From: DATAES01 sp963721305
GTDB taxonomy: Bacteria > Actinomycetota > Acidimicrobiia > Acidimicrobiales > JACDCH01
Length of the DNA stretch: 64,000 bases
Reading direction: 5' to 3'
NCBI GenBank assembly: GCA_963721305.1
Contig: CAVRIR010000003.1
Location: 1,061,127-1,125,126 of the forward strand
Part shown: positions 35,901 to 46,716 of the stretch, piece after piece
Numbering within the stretch: the stretch's first letter is position 1
Layout of the letters: each line of letters begins with the position of its first letter
Made by a program: the position numbers and the translations under genes
Notes under the pieces: generated by a model
Databases searched by the model: none
Told to the model about the DNA's origin: nothing
The model's input: only the letters and a program-made list of their open reading frames with translations

Positions 35901-36489
35901 GATCGCGAGAATCTGACCGCTTGGCCGATAAGGCTATAGCGACATTGCTCAGTAATCTTCGAGCCTATCAATCACAGGCAGGCCTGCCAAATTCGTAGTG
36001 CAACGCAGCTTGCTAATCTACCGGAGCGCCAATGTGGTCTGTTCTGTCTGCAATCCGAGATGTCGGCGCGGCATGCCCAATCCCAACGGCTGGGCTGCCC
36101 TTATGTCGTTGCACCGATACGATCCTTAGCCGTCGGCATGGGGCGAGATACTGGCAAAACTACGAGAGGCGCCGAACATTTCCCAGGGCGGTCGGATCGC
36201 TCATGGCGTACACGGGTGTTCAACGACCTATTTCCCCGACAGGAAAATTCACAAACAATTCGTTTTCTCTTACTTTGAGGCCTATGATTTTCATTCCAGG
36301 AAAAGGGTCAATTGTAGTGTCCCCGCAGGGTAATCGGCCGCCTCGGTATTTCGGATCTCCCCTGAAACAATCAACATCCTTCTTCGCCAACTTTTCGAGT
36401 GATAGCGATCAGGCCGGACTCGGTCGGTACTCATTCGATCGCGGACCATCTTCGCAGCGGGTTCCCCGTACTCCGAAAGGAAATCGAAA
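35901..36489. other. intergenic region between divergent mltF-like and carbonic anhydrase genes
   Basis: About 590 bp. A 153-codon open frame (36,032-36,493) is rich in proline, arginine and serine, has no recognisable domain and overlaps the carbonic anhydrase start, so I leave it out. Both genes' promoters should lie here; I see no reliable -10/-35 pair. Confidence 0.45.
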
Positions 36490-37253
36490 ATGAAGCGTAT
36501 AAGCAGGCTGCTAATAGCTGCCCTTGCGATGTGTCTTGTCCGTTGTGTCCCCGCAACCGCCCAACGATGAATTCACCTACAACGGCGATACGGGCCCAGG
36601 CTTTTGGTCGAGTCTCGAAGAGGACTTTTCTGCTTGCGCCGCATCGCCGGCGGGACACCAGTCTCCTATCGATATCGATGTTGTGTTTGAAGACCCGCGG
36701 CTCGACCCTCTGAAGCTCCTCCTGAGTGAGATGCCATTTACCTTGATCAACAACGGTCATACGATCATGGCCACACCGAAGTCTGGGGGAACACTGCTCC
36801 TCGATGGCGACCTCTACACTCTCGGCCAGTTTCATTTCCACACGCTCTCCGAACATGCAGTAGAGGGAAAACGCGGAGTGATGGAGTTTCACGCCGTTTT
36901 CACCGATGCAAACGGCAACAACGCGGTCGTTGGAATGTTGTATAAGATCGGCAGGCCAAACCTGTTCCTGGGTAAGTTGATCTCCACCGGCTTGCCGAGA
37001 CTTACCACATCCCCACCGGTAACAGTCGATAGACTCGATTTCGAAGAGGCCTTTACCGACACGCATCGGTATTACACGTATGCAGGATCGCTTACTACAC
37101 CACCATGCTACCGAGTCGGTGAAATGGATTGTCCTGAAGCAGTGGGCTGAGTTGTCGCCAGAGCAGTTCGAAGCGTTTCAAGCGATTCTCGGCAACGATT
37201 TCCGTCCGCTTCAACCGCGCAACCGGCGCGTGGTACGTGCCACGCTAAGGTAA
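36490..37253 (+). CDS. alpha-class carbonic anhydrase, secreted, two frameshifts
   Basis: ATG 36,490 gives a signal peptide (RISRLLIAALAMCLVRCVPA). A shift near 36,568 leads to DEFTYNGDTGPGFW, AGHQSPIDIDVVFEDP, and the zinc site LGQFHFHTLSEHAVEGKRGV with the third histidine in VMEFHAVF. YTYAGSLTTPPC is the conserved active-site wall; there a second shift (about 37,105) leads to ESVKWIVLKQWAELSPEQFE and NDFRPLQPRNRRVVR, ending at TAA 37,251-37,253. About 254 residues. It would hydrate CO2 in the periplasm. Divergent from the MltF-like gene. Confidence 0.9.
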
Positions 37254-37280
37254 GCACGCGTCAAAACCTGCCCACCAGGC

Positions 37281-37781
37281 TTAGTTCACAAGATATTCGA
37301 CCGGATCGGCGGCATTACCGGCCTGATCCGCGGCTTGCCCCGGGAGGATACCGAAGCAATCGAGGAACTGAACGGTGCGCCCCGCTGCACCGGAAAACTC
37401 AAACCTGCATTGGTGAAAGCGACAGGATTCGAAGATGACGGGAGATCCGCTATAGAGTAGCGTGCAATTCCGAAAGCCACAGTCAGAGAAGTGTTTATTA
37501 TCGGCCGGCACCATCTCGCCGTCGAAATCATGCTTGGAGACAAGCAGTAGCTGGGTCGTTGGTGGGCGCTCTGCTCGTTCCGCTGTCAGCGTGAGAGCGT
37601 CAGGATCGACAGATTCGGGGTAACTGAGCAAAGCCTCGCTATTGGCGAGCAATTGCCGGGACTGCACAATGGCCTTCATCGAACGCTCAAGGCACCGTGT
37701 TACGTTGTCGCGTAGATCGCAGCTGATCCTGATTCTCAGTTCCGAGCGCCTAAGCAACAGATCAACAGATTGTTCGATCAT
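37281..37781 (-). CDS. hypothetical protein with pentapeptide-like C-terminus
   Basis: 166 residues, no frameshift. The N-terminal half is helical and charged (SVDLLLRRSELRIRISCDLR). The C-terminal part has short repeats of the kind FSDCGFRNCTLLYSGSPVIF and ESCRFHQCRFEFSG, with aromatic and cysteine residues spaced as in right-handed beta-helices. No signal peptide. I do not recognise a family. It is convergent with the carbonic anhydrase gene. Confidence 0.55.
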   Translation of the reverse strand: MIEQSVDLLLRRSELRIRISCDLRDNVTRCLERSMKAIVQSRQLLANSEALLSYPESVDPDALTLTAERAERPPTTQLLLVSKHDFDGEMVPADNKHFSDCGFRNCTLLYSGSPVIFESCRFHQCRFEFSGAAGRTVQFLDCFGILPGQAADQAGNAADPVEYLVN

Positions 37782-37940
37782 AGTGCACCTCGGTTTTCAG
37801 ACATTGACTGGTTGGTCGTTCTGAGTTGCGGTCGAGGGCTTGCAATTGCTGTGTTAGACGCTAGACCGGCGGAAACGATAAGGGCGGGTTTTCGTGGGAG
37901 TTGCTGTTGTCGAAAGTTCTGCAATCGCAGATGTTACAGC

Positions 37941-38588
37941 CTAGGCAATGATTCCGTGTATCAACGCGTACCGGGTGAGTTCGGCGGTCGTTCGCAGGCC
38001 GAGCTGATCCATTACGGAACTTCGGTGGAACTCAACTGTTTTGGCGGATATGTTCAGTGCGGACGCAATTTCCTTGGTAGTTCTTCCTTCAGCCACGAGT
38101 TGCAGCACCTCGCGCTGCCGGCCTGTGAGCCGCGCGCCGAACATCTCGGCTGGATTCGACCGCCGCACCTTCGGAACGGATTCACCGTCCGATCCTGATG
38201 CGACCAATGGAGTTACATAGTAGCGCCCCAACAGAGCGAGCCGCACTGCCTGCAGAAGCTCAGACGACGCTGATTGTTTCGCCACATAGCCCACCGCGCC
38301 CGCATCAAATGCCGCACGGACGTACTCGGAACCCAATTGCTGTGTGACAAATACGACCTTGGCCGTGCATTCGGCCGCCTGAAGCTGGCGGCAAGCCTCA
38401 ATGCCATTGAGTTCCGGCATGGAGATATCCAAAACAATGACATCGGGCTTTAGCCGGTTGGCCTTTTCAATCAGCTCTCGACCATCCTTCGCGGTCCCGG
38501 CGATCTCATAATTCTTCTCGAGAATGGCGCAGATCGCCTCCGAAACCAGGACGTGATCGTCTGCCAGCAGGATGCGCTTCATGGTCAC
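37941..38588 (-). CDS. NarL/FixJ-type response regulator
   Basis: 215 residues. The receiver shows KRILLADDHVLVSEAICAIL, the phosphoacceptor aspartate in DVIVLDISMPELNGIEACR, and lysine in GYVAKQSASSELLQAVR. The C-terminal LuxR-type HTH is LTGRQREVLQLVAEGRTTKE with ISAKTVEFHRSSVMDQLG. The frame begins at GTG 38,588, overlapping the kinase stop, but ATG 38,582 is as likely. It is the cognate output of the CheB-CheR hybrid kinase encoded upstream. Confidence 0.93.
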   Translation of the reverse strand: MTMKRILLADDHVLVSEAICAILEKNYEIAGTAKDGRELIEKANRLKPDVIVLDISMPELNGIEACRQLQAAECTAKVVFVTQQLGSEYVRAAFDAGAVGYVAKQSASSELLQAVRLALLGRYYVTPLVASGSDGESVPKVRRSNPAEMFGARLTGRQREVLQLVAEGRTTKEIASALNISAKTVEFHRSSVMDQLGLRTTAELTRYALIHGIIA

Positions 38589-41500
38589 TCCAGCGGAATC
38601 TTCACGGTAATCGCTGTACCATTGCCGAGCTCAGAATCGATCTCAAAGCTGCCACCGGCAATTCTGGCGCGTTCCTGCATGCTGATCATGCCAAGGCCGG
38701 ATTGCCCCTCGACGGCATCCGCATCGAACCCCACGCCAGAGTCCACTACCTTGAGCACCAGCGAGTGGTCCACATTCTGGAGCGTGACCTTTACGTGGGT
38801 TCTTCCCGCATGCTTGGCGACGTTGCGAAGAGCCTCCTGCGTGATTCGGTAGATTGCCGTAGCCGCTTCATCGGGGACTTGCTTCGGCAATCCGCGCGAA
38901 GAGAAGCTGGCCGGCATTCCTTCGCGGCGATCGAACTCCTCCACCAGGCTGCGCAACGCCGCCGCCAGACCAAGGTCTTTCAGCATTCTCGGATGGAGAC
39001 GATGTGAGATCTGGCGAACGTCCGTGTTGAGGCCCTGGAGCTCGCTTCTGGCCGTCACCAGTTTCTTCGAGCAATCGTCAGATGTGGAGGTTACGCTTGC
39101 GTCCGACAGCAGCATCTCCAGCAAACTCAGCCGCTGGCTTACATCGTCGTGCAACTCGCGTGCGACGCGCTGGCGTTCCTCCTCCTGCACCTGAAAGAGA
39201 TGGCTCGTCAGGCCGCGCAGCTGCCCTTTTGTGCGGTTCAGCGTAGAGGTGGCGTTTTCGATCTCTGTCTCCAGCGCCTTGTTCTGCCTTGAGATCAGTC
39301 GTTCCGCTTCGCGGCGAAGTGTGATGTCCTCCATCATCAGCAAAAGCACACGGTCGCCGTCTGTGGAGAGAATCTGTCCCTGGATCAGCAGCGTCAACTT
39401 TTGCGCCGTCGACGATTCATGTTCAAACTCGAGAGTGGTTTCCGGATGGGCCAGCAGCTTCTGAAGCTTCTCACGCATCGAGTTTAATTCCCCACAGCAG
39501 GTGCACAAGCTCCGGCAACGACCGGCCATCCAGCTCCTTGGCGTTCAGTTGCGAAAGCTCGCGGAAGGCGGTGTTGGCCGTCCGTATCGCGAACTCCTCG
39601 TCGAGCACAATGATGGGCACAGGTACAGCTTCGACGACCGTGCTGGTGAAGTGATGCGCATCGATCAGATGTTGCTGGCTGCTGCGCAGCTGGTCGATAT
39701 CAAGAAGGACGACGACGAGGCCTTCGATCTTGTTGTCGGAGGTGCGGTAAGGACGAACGCGCAAAAGGTACCAGCGGCCTTCGCGGTCCTGCACTTCGAG
39801 CTCCCGCGTTCCGAGTGTCTCCAGCACATCATGCAGGATCGGTTCGATGTCGTCGATGCTCGAGCAGTTGGAGCCGTATTTCGCTGATGGATCGGCCGAT
39901 GTCCGCCGGGCGGACGCTCAGGAGACGCTGCATGGCGGCGTGAATTGCCGGATGTGAAGGTCGCTGGTAGCATCAGCAACGGAATGTTGACGCTGTTGAG
40001 CAGATTCGTCAGATCGTTGCCGGTCTGGGTGAGAACGTTGTTGCGCTGCTGCAGCTCTTCGTTGACGGTCTGCAACTCCTCGTTAGCAGACTGCAGCTCT
40101 TCCTTGGTCGTCTCTAGTTCTTCGTTCGTGCTCTGCAGCTCTTCATTGGCCGACTGGATCTCCTCATTCGCCGAGACCAGTTCCTGGTTGCGGGCGTCGC
40201 GCTCCTCGACCAGCGATTGCAGATGGAAACGAGTGGAGCTCAGGTCCTGTCGAAGCTGTGCAACCAGGCGGTCCTTCTCATCGACCGTAAGATTTGATGT
40301 GCCCCCTTGGTCGATCGCCCTGGGCTGCTCGTCCCCATTGATCGCCTGGAAGAGAACGAGAAAGCACCGAGGGCGCGCCGCAGCGCTAGTGATGGGCAGA
40401 ACATCGATCTGAATGTTCTGCTCGCCCTCCTCTTCATCAATAAGGCTCGCCACAGCGATCGCCGGAACGTTCTCGCGTATTGCTCGTTGCACGGCACTTC
40501 GCGCTTCGCCGGCAATTCCTTCCTTAACACGCGTAACAGGTTCCAACTGACACCACCGGGCGAGAGTTCCACGTACGGCCCGGTCTGGCCGCGCGACTGC
40601 AATACATTCAATCGTTCATCAACAATCAGCCCGGGTGGCCCGAAACGCGCCAGAACAATCCGGTCGGCAGCGCGTTGCAGCTCGAGCTCAGGCCAGAAGT
40701 TGTTCTCCACCTGAAGGCCCATGTTCGCCGGGCGCGAGAGCCCCTGCGACTGGTTCAGCGCATAGTTGCGCGGCAGGTCGTAAATGTGAGGCAGACTCGC
40801 GCCCGTCTTCATGTAGATCTTGTGCTTGCGATCTACCGTGCTGAACAGGTCGCTGTAGTCCCTGAGCCCCTCCGACATGCCCAGCAGCATGTAGCCGCCG
40901 GACTCCAGAGCATAGTGGAAGGTGATCATCACCTGGCGCTGCAGTACCTGGTTGAAGTAGATCATCACGTTCCTGCAACTCAGGATGTCAATATGCGAGA
41001 ACGGCGGATCATTGCACAGGTTTTGCCGCGCAAAGATGCAGGCATCCCGCACGCGTTTGGAGACCTGATATCCGCGATCGACCTTCACAAAGAAACGGCG
41101 CAGCCGTTCGGGCGAGATCTCATCGGCAAGTGACTCCGGATACACGGCTAACCGCGCGGCCTCGATCGATTGATCGCTCGCGTCCGTTCCAAAGATCTGA
41201 ACCGGAACGTCGAGGTTTCTCGACGAGAGATATTCGATGAGCATGATCGCCAGCGAATACGTCTCTTCACCGGAAGAGCAACCGGCGCACCATACGCGAA
41301 TGGGCTTGTCCGGCTGCCGATCCTGCAGCAAGACCGGCAACACGTTCTCGCGCAACGATTCCCAGAAACCGGGATCGCGGAAGAAGCGTGTCACATTGAT
41401 CAGCAGATCCTCGCCCAGTATTCGCAACTCGTCAGGACGAATCTGCAGAAACTTGTAGTACTCGGCGAGGCTATCTTTGCGAAGCAATATCAGACGCCGA

Positions 41501-42397
41501 GCCAGGCGTCGGCGCAGCGTCTCCGGCTTGTACTGCCGCAGTTCCAGTCCCGAAACCGTACGCAGCAATTGGAGAATCCGCTGAAACGACTGCTCATCGT
41601 CCGGAGGCGCGACACCTTCCTCCAGTGACCGAACTTCGGGCCGAGAAAACTGGGCCGCCAGCCTGCCGAGCTCCACTGCAATCTCAGCTGGCGGAACAAT
41701 AAGGTCGACGTGGTCGGCCGCGATGGAACTCCGCGGCATTCCCGGCTGCGCGGCGGTTCCCGGGCTTTGCACCAGCGCAATGCCGCCCTCGCCCTTGATC
41801 GCCTTTCAGGCCGGAGGCGCCGTCCGAGTCAGCCCCCGAGAGTACAACGCCGATGGCGTGATTCTTCTGCTCGCTGGCCAGTGAGCGGAAGAAGGTGTCA
41901 ATCACCAGCGGTCCGCGCTGGCCTGGAGTCCGCTCCTCTACATAGAAGGCCCCGACGCGCAGTTGTACCCGCTGCCCCGGCTGAAGAACATAAAGGTGAT
42001 TGGGTTCCGGTTTGGCTCCGTGTGTGACAGGCCCACCGGGATGCGCGTATATCGCTCCAGGATTTCCGTGAGATAGCTCTTTTGATCGGGAGCCAGGTGC
42101 GTCACGAGAACAAAGGCCATCCCCGTGTCGGGGTTCAGGTTCTCCAGAATCTCCCGGAAAGCTGCGATTCCCCCTGCCGAGGCCCCAAACCCAACAACCG
42201 GGTACGGCAGGGCAGGCAATTGATTCTCCTGGCCCGTGAGTTCCACCGAGAGCGCCGGCGTTCTCGCCACAAAGACGGGCGCCTCGTTCCCAGCCAGATC
42301 GGACCTCCTCCACCGCCGCAGCCTGCTCTTCGGCAGAGGTCAGTCCACTCTCATCCTGTGCGTTTGGTTCGCCAGGTACTTGGGTCTCATCTGCCAT
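38585..42397 (-). CDS. hybrid CheB-CheR-PAS-histidine kinase, several frameshifts
   Basis: From ATG 42,397 the domains are: CheB methylesterase (PVVGFGASAGGIAAFREILE, FVLVTHLAPDQKSYLTEILE, GVVLSGADSDGASGLKG); CheR methyltransferase with SAM site RVWCAGCSSGEETYSLAIML, YFNQVLQRQVMITFHYALES and GGYMLLGMSEGLRDYSDLF; a coiled coil of repeated NEEL units (SANEELQSTNEELETTKEEL); two PAS domains; then a HisKA_3 kinase with phosphoacceptor histidine in RQRVARELHDDVSQRL and HATPase motif QEALRNVAKHAGRTHVKV. Frame breaks occur at about 42,260, 42,000, 41,770, 40,520, 39,900 and 39,500. About 1,270 residues restored. No membrane helix. Related proteins couple methylation chemistry to phosphotransfer; the signal is unknown. 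Confidence 0.88.
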
Positions 42398-42528
42398 GGA
42401 GGGTCGCCTTCGGAAGCACTCAGGATACACCCACTAAGATGCTTGTTTTGCACTCCGCCCGCTGAGGGCAGGAACTGCAGACTGCACTGAGTGCGACCTC
42501 TGTTGCGGCGACCGAAGACTACGGAAGA

Positions 42529-43032
42529 CTAAGCGGAGTGCTTCGCCCGTGTGCGTGCGGCCTTCTGCGCGGCCTCCCGCATACCAGTTCTCCCTTTCGT
42601 TCGAACCGCTTTCATTGCCGCATCATGCCGGCTCGCGCTGCTGCGCTTTCGAGCCGCGGACTTCGCATGCTTCGAGAGCTCCCGATGCGATGCGCTGCTG
42701 CTCGGCTCCTTCTCGAGCGCACGCTCCCGCGCCCGTGACGCGCGCACCGAGTGCGGCTTCGTATCCCCGTGCTGTCCCTTCTCGTACTCACGCTCCGCAC
42801 TCTTTCGAGTGCTTTCGCTGGTCGTACCTTTTTCAGGCGGAGGCAGGGGAACGCCCGCACGTCGTGCCTTGCTCAACCCGATCGCGATCGCCTGCTGCGG
42901 GGACCGCGCACCGTGCTCGCCCTCGCGCACGTGCTCAATCTCCTCGTGAACAAACTCTCCCGCCGAGGTTGAGGGAGACTTGCCCTCTTGAAGATCCTTC
43001 ATCGCTCGCTTCTTCGTCATCTCTTCCGGCAT
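42529..43032 (-). CDS. DUF6496-like basic protein
   Basis: From ATG 43,032 (GAGGAG eight bases upstream; an in-frame GTG at 43,041 is too close to it). 167 residues, highly charged. MPEEMTKKRAMKDLQEGKSP, AGEFVHEEIEHVREGEHGAR and SPQQAIAIGLSKARRAGVPL are the conserved N-terminal part; the rest is lysine, arginine and serine-rich (AARKRSSASRHDAAMKAVRT), suggesting nucleic-acid binding. Intact. The DUF6496 label is from memory, and no function is established for it. Confidence 0.75.
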   Translation of the reverse strand: MPEEMTKKRAMKDLQEGKSPSTSAGEFVHEEIEHVREGEHGARSPQQAIAIGLSKARRAGVPLPPPEKGTTSESTRKSAEREYEKGQHGDTKPHSVRASRARERALEKEPSSSASHRELSKHAKSAARKRSSASRHDAAMKAVRTKGRTGMREAAQKAARTRAKHSA

Positions 43033-43151
43033 CTTTGACACTCCTCAGGTACGCTCGTGCTCACGCGTACCCCTCTTAGACTCTCCTTCGACAGTTGAGG
43101 TTTTCCGCAATCGCGCGTTCGCCATCCCTCCGGACGGTACAATCACGCCCA

Positions 43152-44667
43152 ATGAGCGAATCGAAGCCGCAACATTCCTCTACATCCGGACTCAGTCGCA
43201 GAGACTTCATCAAGGGCTCGGCTGTCGCAGCCGCATTTCCCGCAGGTGCCGAAGCCGCCACGCTCGGCAGCAGCCAGCAGGAGAACTCCGCAGGCCGGCG
43301 CAAGCCCAACATCGTTCTCTATATCTCCGATCAGTTCCGCTGGGACATGGTCTCCGCCTACGGACTGAACCCCATGCAACTGACGCCGAACCTCGATGCC
43401 ATGGCACAGCGCGGCACTTTGTTCCGTTCACACATCACCAACCAGCCGGTGTGTGCTCCTTCCCGGGCGGCGCTGTTTACCGGGTCAATACCAGAACAAG
43501 CACGGTGTCTGGCGGAACGGCCTGGACTGCGCACCCGACGCGGCCACGCTCGCAACCGAACTCCGCAAAGCTGGGTACACCGCGAACTACATCGGCAAGT
43601 GGCACCTTGCGCCGCGCCAGCCAGGCAAGGAAGCGAATACAGATAGAGGCCGCGTGGCGCCGAATGAAAGAGGTGGGTTTCTCGACTTCTGGGAAGGTTC
43701 CAACGAACTTGAATGGACCTCCCATCCCTATGAAGGCGAAATCTACGACGGGGCGGGGAAAGCGATCCCGTTTTCTGATGTCTATCGTGCCGATTTCATC
43801 ACTCAACGCGCTAAACAATTTCTCAGCACGGTTCATGGCCCCTTTCTGCTCGTGATCTCGCAGCTTGAGGTTCATCAGCAGAACGACTGCAACTGTTTTG
43901 TGGCTCCGAAGGGATACGCCGACAAATATACGAATCCCTTCGTTCCAGGAGATCTCAAAAGCCTTCCCGGCGACTGGCAGAAGCGGCTCCCCGACTATTG
44001 CGGTGCTGTGAAGAGCATTGACGACTCCGTTGGTGAGATTCGCAAGACGCTCACCGAGCGCGGCCTCGAAGACGACACCATCTTCCTCTTTCTCAGCGAT
44101 CACGGCTGTCACTTCAGAACGCGCAATGGCGAGTACAAGCGCAGCCCGCACGAGAGTTCGATTCACGTTCCTCTGGTCATCCAGGGTCCCGGCTTCGACC
44201 GCGCTCTCGAAATCCCGGAGCTCACGAGCCAGATCGACATCACGCCCACACTCCTATCCGCCGCTGGGCTTCCCGTACCGGCGTCAGTGCAGGGCCGCAG
44301 CTTCCTTCCGCTGCTCGACCGTAAGGTGAACGATTGGCCGAACGAGGTCTACGTCCAGATCTCCGAAGCGGGCACCGGACGTGCGCTGCGCACTCCCGAG
44401 TGGACCTATGCCGTGATGGCTCCCGGTTCGTTGCGCACACCTTCGGCGGCAAGCGACCACTACCAGGAAGAGTACCTGTACAACCTGCGTGCCGATCCAA
44501 ATCAACTGCTCAATCTGGCAGGACGGCGCGACAATCCGCAGCTCATCCACGGATTCGGTGTTCCCCCGCAGCAAGCGGCTGCCGAACTGCGCGAGCGCCT
44601 GTTGGCGCGTATGGTTGAGGCAGGCGAACCGAAGGCAGAGATCGCCGAGCGCGAGTTCTATCCGTAG
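43152..44667 (+). CDS. Tat-exported sulfatase (CxPSR type), one frameshift
   Basis: ATG 43,152 opens a twin-arginine signal (GLSRRDFIKGSAVAAAFPAG). The catalytic core begins KPNIVLYISDQFRWDMVSAY, and VCAPSRAALFTGS supplies the cysteine that becomes formylglycine. Just after it, near 43,485, the frame changes and continues YQNKHGVWRNGLDCAPDAAT, NYIGKWHLAPRQPG and FLFLSDHGCHFRTRNGEYKR with the second metal site, to the stop at 44,667. About 504 residues. It would desulfate polysaccharide or aryl sulfates outside the cytoplasm. Its activation calls for the FGE domain at 16.7 kb. Confidence 0.9.
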
Positions 44668-44704
44668 ATCAGATATCGAACAGCCGTAACGAGGGGCTGA
44701 AGAG

Positions 44705-45709
44705 ATGTCCGAACCACATTCCGCACGCTACAAAGGTTGGGTCGTCGAAAAGCCGCGCGGGGACTTCAAGGAGTACAGATTCGCGCGCCGATCCCCGGGT
44801 CCACGTGAGGCTCTGGTGCGCATTGCGGCAAGCGGCGTCAATCCGCTGGATGCCAAGATTCGCGCTGGTATCGCTCCCCACGCGCGCCATCCGTTGCCCG
44901 CAGTTCTCGGGCTGGACATGGCAGGCACGGTCGATGAGGTAGGCGCGGGCGTCACCGAATTCAAGCCTGGCGATGAGGTCTACGGCATGGTTGGCGGTGT
45001 CGCGGGACTGCAAGGAACCCTCGCGCAGTTCGTCGTTGCTGACGCGGAACTTCTGGCGCTCAAGTCGAAGAGACTCACGATGCGAGAAGCCGCTGCACTC
45101 CCATTAAGCGTCATCACTGCATGGGAAGGGCTCGTGGATCGCGCGAAGGTGCAGCCGGGAGATCGTGTGTTAGTCCATGCGGGCGCCGGAGGAGTCGGTC
45201 ACGTCGCAGCGCAACTCGCCGCGGCCATGGGCGCTGAAGTGTTCGCGACGGTCTCGCCGGAGAAGCACGAGCTGGCTCGGAAATTCGGCGCGGTCCCCAT
45301 CGACTATCGCACCGAATCCGTCGACGACTACATCGCTCGCCACACCGAAGGCAAAGGCTTCGACATCATCTACGACACGGTAGGCGGCGCAACGCTCGAC
45401 GCATCCTTTGCTGCCGTCAAACACTACACGGGCCGAGTCGTGAGCGCCCTCGGCTGGGGAACGCACTCCCTTGCCCCGCTGTCATTTCGGGGCGCATCCT
45501 ACTCCGGTGTCTTCACTCTGTTGCCCTTGTTGACGAGAGAAGGCCGCGCGCATCACGGTGAGATTCTCAGGCGCGCCGCCGAGCTTGCAGACGAAGGCAA
45601 GCTGACGCCTGTGCTCAACAAACGCCAGTTCTCATCGAGCGAAATTGCAACCGCTCATGCCGAGCTCGAGCACGGATCGCTGGGCAAGGTTGTCATCGAC
45701 CTTTCATAA
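44705..45709 (+). CDS. zinc-independent quinone oxidoreductase (MDR family)
   Basis: 334 residues, intact. The N-terminal GroES-like domain contains GPREALVRIAASGVNPLDAK and LPAVLGLDMAGTVDEVGAG; the Rossmann domain has VLVHAGAGGVGHVAAQLAAA, the AxGxxGxxA coenzyme motif, followed by FATVSPEKHELARKFGA. The cysteine ligands of zinc alcohol dehydrogenases are missing, as in quinone reductases and enoyl reductases of this group. It follows the sulfatase by about 37 bp on the same strand. NADPH preference is expected, but not visible with certainty. Confidence 0.9.
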   Translation: MSEPHSARYKGWVVEKPRGDFKEYRFARRSPGPREALVRIAASGVNPLDAKIRAGIAPHARHPLPAVLGLDMAGTVDEVGAGVTEFKPGDEVYGMVGGVAGLQGTLAQFVVADAELLALKSKRLTMREAAALPLSVITAWEGLVDRAKVQPGDRVLVHAGAGGVGHVAAQLAAAMGAEVFATVSPEKHELARKFGAVPIDYRTESVDDYIARHTEGKGFDIIYDTVGGATLDASFAAVKHYTGRVVSALGWGTHSLAPLSFRGASYSGVFTLLPLLTREGRAHHGEILRRAAELADEGKLTPVLNKRQFSSSEIATAHAELEHGSLGKVVIDLS

Positions 45710-45746
45710 AGTCTGAGACGACCTCCGCGGTCCCGCCACGCAAGTC

Positions 45747-46430
45747 CTAACCGGGCGCAGTCTCAACCGTCGCGCCCAGCCGCTCGCGCACAACGCTCAC
45801 GATCCGGTCGCCGACCTGCTCAATCGTCCCCGGCTCATTCAACAACACCACCCGCTGCGGCTCGCGCTCGGCAATCGCGCGGTACTGCTCATACACCTTG
45901 CGATAAAACTCATCGCCCTCGCGTTCGAAGCGATTCTCGTCCGTGCCATGTTGCTTCGCATGTCTTTCATTCCTTCGCCTCGCCCGAACCAGGGAGGCAT
46001 CCAGCGGCGGCAGCAGCAACAGCGTCAAGTCCGGCTGCACGTTATCGCAGGCAGCCTTGTGCATCTCCAGCACGCGCTCGACACCGAGGCCGCGCCCTGC
46101 GCCCTGGTACGCCTCCGAGGAGTCCGTATACCTATCGCAGAGCACAATGTCGCCGCGTTCCAGCGCCGGCTGTATCACCTGGTGCAGCGACTGCGCGCGG
46201 TCCGCAAACATCAGCGCCATCTCCGCCGCCGGTGCAATCTCTCCAAACTCCGCCTCACTCTTCGAGTCCAGCAGCACGCCGCGAATCCGATCCCCCAGCT
46301 GCGTCCCGCCGGGTTGCCTCAGCGTGACAACTTTATGTCCTTCGCCCTCAAGCATCACCGCCAGGCGGCGCAACTGAGTCGTCTTGCCCGCGCCATCAAG
46401 GCCTTCAAACGTAATAAAAAAACCGCGCAT
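45747..46430 (-). CDS. tmk: thymidylate kinase
   Basis: 227 residues from ATG 46,430 (a GTG three bases earlier is possible). The P-loop is FFITFEGLDGAGKTTQLRRL; the DR(Y) base-binding segment is IVLCDRYTDSSEAYQGAGRG, and the LID region lies around VRARRRNERHAKQHG. It phosphorylates dTMP to dTDP. The protein is slightly longer than E. coli Tmk. It is convergent with the oxidoreductase gene. Confidence 0.95.
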   Translation of the reverse strand: MRGFFITFEGLDGAGKTTQLRRLAVMLEGEGHKVVTLRQPGGTQLGDRIRGVLLDSKSEAEFGEIAPAAEMALMFADRAQSLHQVIQPALERGDIVLCDRYTDSSEAYQGAGRGLGVERVLEMHKAACDNVQPDLTLLLLPPLDASLVRARRRNERHAKQHGTDENRFEREGDEFYRKVYEQYRAIAEREPQRVVLLNEPGTIEQVGDRIVSVVRERLGATVETAPG

Positions 46431-46537
46431 CACGCCTTGAGTCTACTGCACGCAGTCAACCGGCATCTTACGTCTAGAAGAGGCTGGGCGCACCAACGCG
46501 CAGGCCATCGAACGGGCTCGGGCCCAAGGAGTACTTG

Positions 46538-46705
46538 ATGATTACGTTCATTCTCCTCGCTGTCTTTGCCATTATCGGAATCGCATTTTTCGTGGTCGCC
46601 TACAGCGCGAATCAGCGCAAGCGTGCCGGCCAAAGCGGTATCGATTCCATCCACTATCAACGGTCTCAATATCCGCACCCGCGCGCTACGCCGCCCACCA
46701 CTTAG
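46538..46705 (+). CDS. 55-residue single-helix membrane peptide
   Basis: ATG 46,538 follows AAGGAG at seven bases, one of the best ribosome sites in the window. The peptide begins MITFILLAVFAIIGIAFFVV, one helix, then a basic, hydrophilic tail (ANQRKRAGQSGIDSIHYQRS) ending PRATPPTT. It is divergent from tmk and convergent with the lipoprotein. No known family comes to mind. The strong SD, hydrophobic pattern and clean stop make me accept it despite its length. Confidence 0.65.
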   Translation: MITFILLAVFAIIGIAFFVVAYSANQRKRAGQSGIDSIHYQRSQYPHPRATPPTT

Positions 46706-46716
46706 TCGCGACCTGA

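Noticed and set aside
36032..36493. A 153-residue open frame upstream of carbonic anhydrase
   Set aside because: Low-complexity composition, no family signal and overlap with the anhydrase start.
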